Source: Odobenus rosmarus divergens
Taxonomy: Eukaryota > Chordata > Mammalia > Carnivora > Odobenidae
DNA length: 64,000 bases
Direction: 5' to 3'
NCBI RefSeq assembly: GCF_000321225.1
Contig: NW_004450458.1
Coordinates: 377,491 to 441,490, forward strand
The notes under the pieces: generated by a model
Told to the model about the DNA's origin: nothing
Databases searched by the model: none
What the model saw: only the letters and a program-made list of their open reading frames with translations
Made by a program: the position numbers and the translations under genes
Shown: positions 56,079 to 64,000 of the stretch, piece by piece
How positions within the stretch are numbered: the first letter of the stretch is position 1
How the letters are laid out: each line of letters opens with the position of its first letter

Positions 56079-57616
56079 CTGAAAGGCAGGAGACAAAACC
56101 CTTTTACAGCACGGCCCTCTCAGTCACTGAGCTAAACTGCTGGCGTAAAATCTATTCTTCCCAACTAGGCGGAAGCAAATGAGGTTTTCATTTTAAGAAA
56201 TAAATTGCCAACTAAAAAACCCATTATACCTTTAATCTCTATACAAATAACAGCGACACATTTTGTACAATACTTCGCATTTTTCGAACAAATTTCCCGG
56301 GTGTTGTCTCATTTATACAGAAACTAACCTTGAGACGTAGCCATAATTATACCGCTGTTGTTCTGTATCTGTTGTTACTGTTATTATTGCTGGCACCAGC
56401 AGCTCTACCCTATTTTAGAGATTAGGGGTTATTGAGGAACTGCAACATGAGTTAGCTATGAATGTCAACTCAAATGGAAAATCAACTGGATTACTCATTT
56501 TTTAAATAAAGGGTTGTCATTAATAAAAAAAAGTCTGCAGTTGTTTATTCCCTCGTTCCTTCATTCGTAAGTTTATGAAATATCTACTGAAAACCTGATT
56601 TCCAGGCACTGGCAGATGTGTCGGTGATTTTAGGCTAGAGAAGTGGAGAGCACAGGTGACGAAATCTGGAAGTCACAAAAAGGGACAAATCTTGCCAATC
56701 TCCCTCCTGCCCAAGATTATCACCTAAATACTAGCTTTTTCTTGATAATATCTACGTTAGAGCTACATTAACGCATATACTAATTTAAATATCAAATATA
56801 ATTTAAGTATTAATGCAATTAAGTTAAATTATATTAATTTAGAATAGTCTCTAGAAATCCGAGCTTGCACAGTCTTTATGTTTCTCCAGGGTCACCTCGC
56901 AAACCAAAATCTGCCACATTTAGAAATAAATCCTATGGCCATCATCAATCCGTACTTGAGGCAAGACAAGTGTCAGGGAGATGAATGTATTCATCAGAGA
57001 TTTAAACATTCCTCATGAGCCGCACCAGGGGTAAAAGCAGAGACCCATTCACAGCACACGTAGGTTGTGCCTCCGTAGGCCTGTGTCTGGCCCTGAGCTG
57101 GTTCTCCGGCAGGAAGCTCTCTAAAGCTGCCACAACAATTTGATCATTCAAGCAAAGTGAACTTCTTGGTACATTATTTGGGTCACACCAACTCTGCCAC
57201 AGAAACTGGTAGCTGTCTTACCGACAGGGGCAAACTGTAAAATGTTTGGATAATTTAGTGCAAATCCATCATATCAATGCCAGTAGAAAAAGAACTCAGG
57301 GTAAGCACGGGGACAAACAGGTCCCAAGGCTCATATTCCCAAGGGGCACATACATATTTTTTTCAGATGAACAGATTTTTAAAGATCCATTTGGTTCTTT
57401 CACAGATTTATGATCCAGTATGTGAACTGTGACTAAAATACCTAGCAAGAAGCCAAAAGACATAAATGTCCTTTGCCTTCCAATAAAATAAAAAATTAAG
57501 CCTAAACAAACTGACTTAGCCAGAAATAAATAATTTAAGTACATTATTTTCTTAAGTCATTAGAATCCCCCTATTTAACAGGGTAAATGGAAGGAAACCA
57601 ACAACAAAGCATTTAC
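56079..57616 (-). other. HIVEP1 last intron (1,538 bp)
   Basis: The intron is bounded by a GTAAAT donor and a TTTCAG acceptor on the minus strand. It contains a probable MIR remnant around 56290-56470 and a probable L2 tail around 56540-56640, both diverged. There are no young SINEs. The rest is AT-rich with no ORF I trust. Confidence 0.85.
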
Positions 57617-58128
57617 CTGTGTTAAAGTGATAGTCTTTCCTGCTACAGAACTTCCCAGAATTTCTTCTGAGTCCGGGTAGTCTACAGACATCTGGTGACA
57701 AGGGGATCTGGGTGTAGCTTCGGGGGACTGAGAAGAGTCTACGGGAATCATTGGTTCTTCTCCGTCTTTTGTTCCACGCTGCCTGGTCTTTGCCGGGTAC
57801 TCTGTCTTCCTGCTATGGTCTGACTGCACTGTGCTTAGCACGGTCATCTTGGTAGGCAAGGCTCTGGGCAGAACATCCATCGGGTCTGTGTGCACCCCAG
57901 AGAAGCAGTCGGCAATCCTGATGTCCTCCTCCACACTCCCAGAATCCTGGAGGCTACTTCTAGATGGAAGGTGCTGCGGGCTGGCCGTAACGGAGGGAGC
58001 TGCTGACAAGACAGATTCAGCCTGACTGTCTTCATCATCATCTTCATTTTCATTATCATCCTCATCCGGGCCATCCGATTCTTCAAGGTCATACCCAGAC
58101 CTCTCGAAACCAAATCTTTGCTTTTCAT
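57617..58128 (-). CDS. HIVEP1: HIVEP1 penultimate coding exon (partial gene)
   Basis: This 512-bp exon precedes the terminal HIVEP1 exon. It begins after an AG acceptor at 58130-58129, with one codon base supplied by the upstream exon (probably completing Asp), and ends in CAG before a GTAAAT donor at 57616-57611, phase 0. It encodes about 170 residues: [17 protein letters not shown], then a strongly acidic run [17 protein letters not shown], then a Ser-rich segment with [37 protein letters not shown] and [18 protein letters not shown], and finally ITLTQ, which joins the SAASVRL start of the next exon. In HIVEP proteins an acidic region follows the second zinc-finger pair; the fingers themselves must lie upstream, beyond position 64000. 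No frameshift or stop is seen. The overlapping second-frame ORF at 57844-58128 is a shadow. Confidence 0.93.
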
Positions 58129-60239
58129 CTAATAAAAACAACCAAGGGGCTATGTTATAGAATGTTTTGCAGGTGGACAAATGCAACCTTTTATTATTAT
58201 TTTTTTATAAGCTTAGCAATGCTGTGAGGAATAGAACAGACGAGGGCTCTACCCACAAAAAGCCCACAGGTTAGCCGAGGAGAAGAACAGGTCAGTCCGT
58301 CAGGAATCAGAGAGGGGAGGTGCTGCCAGAGAGCAGCATGGCCAGGACACCTGTTAGGGATGCAGAACATGAAATGGACCTCGGAAGAGTACACAGGCAA
58401 GGGCAATGTATCAAGAAAATCAGAAATAAAGGCCGCGACTATTAAAGAAGACTGGAAGATATACAAAAATTTGACAGAGTTCAACACAATTCTTCCTGAG
58501 CTCTCTCTACTTCTTTGTATCTCCTTTTCATTGGACAAATTAAAACAAAAACAAAAAAACCTGATGCCATTTGTAAGTGAAATAATTTTATTTAATAATT
58601 CTATCAAATATTTGAATTAATAAGTGAATAGTATTTAGACATGTTTCCATTGTCCTCTGGGTAGTAATATTCTTTAATATTTAAGACTTCTACTTTTTCT
58701 TTTCTTTTTTACTAAGAGAGGTGCAAAATTTTCCCATCATTCTTTCATTATGATTAATTCAACTCCTCACAGGAAGAGGAACGTTAACTAAAAGTCATTC
58801 ATATCAGCCTCATAGACTCATGTGGGACTGTGTTTAACAAAGAATATTCAAGAAGGTCCAGGTTTCAAATAGTTTCAAAATTCTCATAAGCTCATGTGGA
58901 ACCTGATTTAAAACTTTACCTGTTTAAAAATCTTACAAAATTAAAGGTGCTTTCCCTTAGAAAGCTAATAAACTTTAGAAAGTTAAATGGAGGAAGATGA
59001 ATGCAAAACCTCTACCCCAATTCTTTGTCATGAGCCATAATAAAGAAGTTATCACATTGTATTCAGCTTAGCTTTGAAACATTCTGCATTTATACATACT
59101 TTTTAACATTCTGCTTTTACACATATATTTTGAAGAGGTTTATTTCTTGCATATTCCAAATGGTCTGCATATTAATTTATTTTACTACTCCTTGTACAAA
59201 GATAAGTTCTTAGAGAAAAGTCTCAAAGGATGGACACCAAAACATTTGAGGGTAATTATTTCAAGAAGATGGAATGGATTAGAATTTTTAAGTTGTTTAT
59301 CTCAAGTACATGTTACTTTTAGAATTAAAACATTCAAGGACAAAACATATGCATGTAGGCTACTTTAAAATGTGATTTCATTTGCTTTTTGCCTTAAGGC
59401 TTCTGCTGTTTTGCTATAAAATAACACTGATTTACTGAATCCCACCAAGTGCCCATGCTAGAGATGGAATGGGTGATTTTGGGGTAATTGCCCTGCCTTC
59501 TGCCTCACAGATACCTCTCTGCAACCCTATCTGATGTTTGAAATTCTAAAATTGAAGAGTCATTCCCAATTTGAGTTTGCCACAACAGTGCCAAATCAGA
59601 CATTTTTAGATACTTTTTTTTTTCTCTTAAAGGGGAAAGTTGAAGAAAATCAGAAGACATCAGATGATTAGGAGAACAGGTGACTGGAGAGGGAGGCTGA
59701 TTTCATCAGAGGTCAGCCCTGCTACAGAGTCTAACTAGGATGAAATTTGCTTTACCTTAAAAACTATTATTCTGTTTTAAAAGAGAACAGTCTTACTTTT
59801 ATATTTACGACTTCTTCAATATTCCTCGTAAAGCCGAGGTCCTAGTCAATCAAAGAGTCCAAGCTCCAAGCAGAGACCGTGTCTGCAGGAAGAGAGAAGA
59901 CACCAAGCCTGCATCATCTGAAGTGGATGCAATGGGACACTGGCAGAGGAGTTCAGCTAAACAGCTGACAGGTTGGTTAGAGCCAACTATGGTCTGGCAG
60001 GATTGTGTGAATCCTCTGAAGCTGCGCTCTCCTGCAGGCTCTATGCCATGAACCCCATTCAAGTGCTCACAGAAAAGAGCGCAGTATCCACTGTGATCCA
60101 GGTCTGGGGAACAGGCGTGGTAGCCATAGAGAAGGGACAAGACATTCCACCTGGATCCACTGCCCCTCTCCCCACTGGGGAAAAACACTATGCTGTGAAG
60201 GGAAGGGCACAAGCATTGCTGCCTTCAGGACACTGGTGA

Positions 60240-62837
60240 AAACTTACTGCATTGGGGAAAGGGGAGGAACAGGAGAAAAAACACAGCTCTACTCCTTGAG
60301 GAGTGACAAGATTACCAGCTGAGTCTACCACAGGAGCTGAGGGAGTGGTGGGGAAACACAAGGGCCACAGCCCAGAAACCTAAGAACCTGGTACATGTGG
60401 ACGACTGAGGCTGAATCAGAACACAGGTGGCTTCCTGTCCTCCTCTTCACCCCTTAATGCCGAGCTAGGACCTCTAAGTGACAGATAACAGCCAAAAACT
60501 GCTGGGCAGGTGGCGCCTGGGTGGCTCAGTCATTGAGCGTCTGCCTTCGGCTCGGGTCATGATCCCAGGGTCCTGGGATTGAGCCCCGCGTCGGGCTCCC
60601 CGCTCGGCAGGAAGCCTGCTTCTCCCTCTCCCGCTCCCCCTGCTTGTGTTTCCTCTCTCGCTGTGTCTCTCTCTGTCAAATAAATGAACAAAATCTTTAA
60701 AAAAACAAAACAAAACTGCTGGGCAAGGGACAGGAGAAGAACAGGAATGTGGAGAGTGACTCTCACTGAGACACAGTACAAAGGGAAGACCTCAAACTGG
60801 GACTGAAACAGGCACTGTTCTCATAATCCACCCAACACCCCAAAGACAAGTTATCTCTATAGGAATCTGAAGCTTCTGGTGCTGTGGGAGTTGCCATAGC
60901 TACAAAAATCTCTCACACCCTGCTGGATTCCTAACTAGAGAAACTCAACACCCACACTAAAGGCCCTGCAGGAGAGGCACACCCTTAGGAGGCAGAAAGA
61001 CTGTTTACATAGTCTCCACTGTCTTATACAAGATGTCTAGCTTTCAACAAAAATTACAAGGCATACAAAAAGGCAGGGAAAAAAAAAAACAAACTCAGAA
61101 GAGAAAAAGCAATCAGAACCAGTTTGATGTGAATACAGACATTAGACGTGTCAGAGAATTTAAAATAAGTGATGTGTTAAAAGCTCTAATGGGAAAGGTG
61201 GACAACCTGCAATGTCCAGTGGGAATTTCAGATGAGACATGCAAACTATGAATGAGAATGAAATGAAATGCTACAAATGAAAAACAAAGTAACAATGACA
61301 ACAAGAAAATGGTCCAGCCCGGAATTCTGTGCTCACTGGCAATAATTTTCAAAGATGAAGGACAAATGCAGGTTTTCTTAGAAAAACCTAAACTGAGGGG
61401 ATTCATTGTCAGCAGACCTACGTGACAATAAATGTTAATGTAAGCTCTTTAGGCACAGAGGATATGGGATCAGATGGGAATGTGGATCTACATACACACA
61501 AAAATGAAAGCATCAGAAATAGGATAAAGATAAAACAATTTCTCTAAAGTTTTACTTGCTTTCTCTAAAAGACAATCGAAGGTCTACAGCAGTCATGGTG
61601 TGCTGTGTGTTTATAGCATCCGTAAATGGAGAAGGTACAAACCCACAGCAGGACGGATGGAAAGGAGGAAAGTGACACACTGTTACAGGGTCTACACTGC
61701 CTGTGAAATAATGTAGCATTCTCTGAAGGAAGACAACTACATTTTTTAAAAGTCAAGGAGGAGATAAAACAAAATCATAAAAAATGCTCAATTAAGTCAA
61801 AAAGAAAAAAAATAAAAAAACAGCTGGTGATAGATTTTATTCCACTACATGAAAAATGACATTAAAAGGAATGGTCTAACACATGAATTGAAGGAGAGAA
61901 ATTGCTAGACTGGATTAAAAAAAAGCAAGTGCCAAGTATACATATTGTATACAAGAAGCCTATTAAATATAAATAGATTGAAAGTAAAGTTTGGAGAAAG
62001 ATATACCTTACGACATTAACTAAATTACAGCTGGAAAAACTAGTATACTAATATCAGACAAAGTAGATTTCAGAACAAAGAATATTATCAAGAATGAACA
62101 GGAACATTACATAATGATACAAGGGTTGCCTCACTATGAACACATATAATCCTAAAAGTGTAGCAACTAAATCAGAGCCTCGAGATAAATGAGGCTAAAA
62201 CTGAAAAAAGTAATAAACCAATCGACAATTATAGTTGAAGACTTCCACATTCCACTCTCAGTAATTGATAGAACAAGTATACAGAAATCAGTAAGAACAC
62301 AGAAGACCTGAAAAACACTACCAAATAACTTGTCCCAGCTGACAGGTGTAGAACATTCCACCCAACAGAATATGCTTTCCTTATAAGTATACATGGAACA
62401 TTTACCAATATATACCATATTCAGAGCCACAAGGCAAACCTCAACAAATTTAAATTAATACAAGTCATATAGAGTATGTTTTGGATGAAAACAGAATGAA
62501 ACTAGAAATCAATAATTGAAAGATACCTGAAAATCCCCCAGTATTCCAGATTTACCTAACATATTCCTAAATAATCCTTGGGTCAAAGAAAAAGTCTCAA
62601 AGAAAGGTCAGAAATACTCTGAGCTACATGAAAGCTAAAATATAACATGCAAGCTGTGGAAGGCAGCTAAAGAAGTGGTTAATGGGAAATTTACTGTATC
62701 AAACACTTCTATTAGAAGAGAGGTCTTAAATAAATAATCAGAGTTCTCACCTTTAGAAATTAGAAAAAGAAAACAAAAATCACACCCTAAGCAGGGAGCA
62801 GAAAGTAAATAACAGAGATAAGAATGGAAATGAAGGA
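60240..62837 (+). mobile_element. Old LINE-1 (L1M/HAL1-like), interrupted by SINE and young L1
   Basis: The segment around 61020-61250 resembles the start of an old L1 ORF1-type frame (MSSFQQKLQGIQKG...), now broken. From about 61900 to 62830 the sequence matches the ORF2 endonuclease-to-RT stretch of old L1s, for example the parts corresponding to 'ctacaagaa', 'ttccacccaacag' and 'gaaactagaaatcaataa'. It is heavily decayed with no intact frame. The upstream part 59980-60500 may be its 5' UTR, but I cannot fix the boundary. Confidence 0.65.
60511..60711 (+). mobile_element. CAN-SINE, young
   Basis: Full structure: GGCGCCTGGGTGGCTCAG head, CT-rich middle, AATAAATG and A-rich tail. It is flanked by AAAACTGCTGGGCAGG (60494-60509) and AAAACTGCTGGGCAAGG (60712-60728). 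The nearly perfect TSD shows a recent insertion into the old L1. Confidence 0.93.
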
Positions 62838-64000
62838 GAGGGTGGAGCAAGATGGCGGAGGAGTAGGAGACCTGGATTTCGTCTGGTCTCAGGAATTCAG
62901 CTGAATACGGATCAAACCATTCTGAACACCTACGAACTCAACAGGAGACCGAAGAAGAGAGTAGCAACAACTCTCTGAACAGAGAAGCGACCACTTACTG
63001 GAAGGTAGGACGTGCGGAGAAGTGAATCCGAGGCGATATTCGGGAGGATAGATGGCGGGGGAGGGGCCTCCGTCGGCCGCTTCTGGCAAGTGCTAGAGCC
63101 GCGGAGCACAAAATCGGAACTTTTAGAAGTCGGCTCCGCGGAGGGACGTCGCTCCAGTGGCTAAGCGGGGGGTGGAACCCTCGCGGGACAGTGTGGTCTC
63201 AGGACCCTCGGGGTCACAGAAAGACCGGGGGTGCCTGAGTGCGGCAGAGCTCCCAGGTATCGGAGCGGGGAAGCCGGCTGCAGAGACGGAGCCGAGGCGC
63301 GGGCTCTCAGCTCGGGGTTGCCATAAACTGTGATCCGCGGCCCAGTCGGGCCACTGCTCCTCCAGCAGGGACCCAACAAGCGGCAGATCCGGGGAGACTC
63401 CCCTTCCTCCCCCAGGAGGAGCGGCGCGGGAGCGCACCGCAGGGATCTGCTGGGTTTGGAGACTCCACACCGGGTCGGGTGCCAGACACAGAAACGCTCG
63501 GTCACAGGCCGGGTGAGCACGGAGTGCGGCCGGACACCGGGGACACGGGAGTGACTGCTTTTCTCTGGGGGCGCACTGAGGAGCAGGGCCCCGAGTTCTC
63601 GGCTCCTCCGGGGCTGAGATTGGGAGGCCACCATTTTCACCCTGGTCCTCCAAAGCTGTACGGAAAGCTTGCAGGGAACAAAACTCCCGAGAGCAAACCC
63701 GAGCAGCTTGCTTAGCCCAGACGGACAAGGGCGGGGCAATTCAGCCTCCGGCAAAGACATTTGGGAACCACAGCAAGAGGCCCCTCCCCCAGAAGATCAG
63801 CCCAAACAGCCAGCAAGCCAAGACCAAGTTTACTGATCAAGGAGAACGGGAGAACTCCAGCGCTAGGGGAATACTGCACATAGAATTCATGGTTTTTTTA
63901 CCATAATTCATTAATTTTTCAAAGTTAATTTTTTCTAACTTTTTTTGAATTTTTCTTTTTCCCTTTTTCAAACATCTTATCAATCCTTTTTTAAAAAAAA
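62838..64000 (+). mobile_element. Young LINE-1, 5' UTR (5'-complete start, continues beyond window)
   Basis: The element starts sharply at GAGGGTGGAGCAAGATGGCGG, giving the L1 5' end with its YY1-type site AAGATGGCGG at 62849-62858. A CpG-rich 5' UTR of roughly 1 kb follows, and the window ends in A/T-rich sequence before ORF1. It closely matches the arctoid-carnivore L1 5' UTR as I remember it and shows little obvious decay, so it looks recent and possibly full length. It lies on the plus strand, opposite to HIVEP1, and interrupts an older L1. ORF1, ORF2 and the 3' target duplication are outside the window. Confidence 0.88.

Larger units (their letters stand above)
58129..64000 (-). other. 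Upstream HIVEP1 intron (continues beyond window)
   Basis: The intron lies 5' of the penultimate exon in gene orientation. Positions 58129-59980 hold no clear element apart from a possible old L2-like stretch near 58190-58340. The remainder is old L1, a SINE and a young L1, annotated separately. No further HIVEP1 exon is visible, so the next one lies past position 64000. Confidence 0.8.

Noticed and set aside
54828..56135. Plus-strand ORFs of 60-127 codons opposite the HIVEP1 exon
   Set aside because: They are shadows of a GC-rich coding exon on the other strand.

Overview
This is vertebrate nuclear DNA from a carnivore, and I infer a non-canid caniform (arctoid: bear, weasel or seal group). 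The evidence is about 28 tRNA-derived carnivore SINEs (CAN-SINE/SINEC: tRNA-like head, CT-rich middle, AATAAA/poly(A) tail) in both orientations, plus LINE-1 3' ends and one long young LINE-1 5' UTR that resemble arctoid L1s as I remember them. There is no bacterial or viral gene organisation.

The only protein-coding gene I can support is on the minus strand at the right. It is the last two coding exons of HIVEP1 (zinc-finger protein 40, PRDII-BF1/MBP-1, ZAS family). The penultimate exon is 57617-58128 and the terminal exon is 54900-56078, ending in the conserved acidic tail and a TAG. They are joined by a 1.5 kb intron with canonical splice sites. A short 3' UTR follows, with an AATAAA near 54545-54550. 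From 58129 to the end is the upstream intron, which holds an old L1 and, inside it, the first ~1.16 kb of a young L1 on the opposite strand.

Positions 1 to about 54500 lie downstream of HIVEP1 and contain no gene I can support. In human the next gene on this side is EDN1, but no endothelin exon is visible here. The interval is a mosaic: SINEs, L2 on both strands (long fragments at 10245-11600 and 25925-28205), MIRs, old L1 pieces (2612-2930, 9590-10245, 41283-42330, 44106-44755), a carnivore L1 with a 5' inversion (33111-35215), Tigger-type DNA transposons (12925-13279, 18297-18753, 50051-50690), a hAT-like element (30749-31049), LTRs (20504-20834, about 23817-24330, 26041-26454), microsatellites, and AT-rich single-copy DNA. 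Nesting gives a relative order: L2/MIR oldest, then DNA transposons, LTRs and L1M, then SINEs and young L1.

Most worth checking: a 25-bp SINE head with no tail between perfect 16-bp target duplications (15918-15974); two SINEs separated by three copies of one target site (12087-12613); a 290-bp tandem duplication that carried a SINE tail (1654-2233); a G-quadruplex motif that begins in the HIVEP1 stop codon; and the young L1 5' UTR, whose antisense strand points toward the last HIVEP1 exons. I found no novel multi-gene system. Repeat family names come from recognition by eye, and boundaries without a stated target-site duplication (TSD) are approximate.
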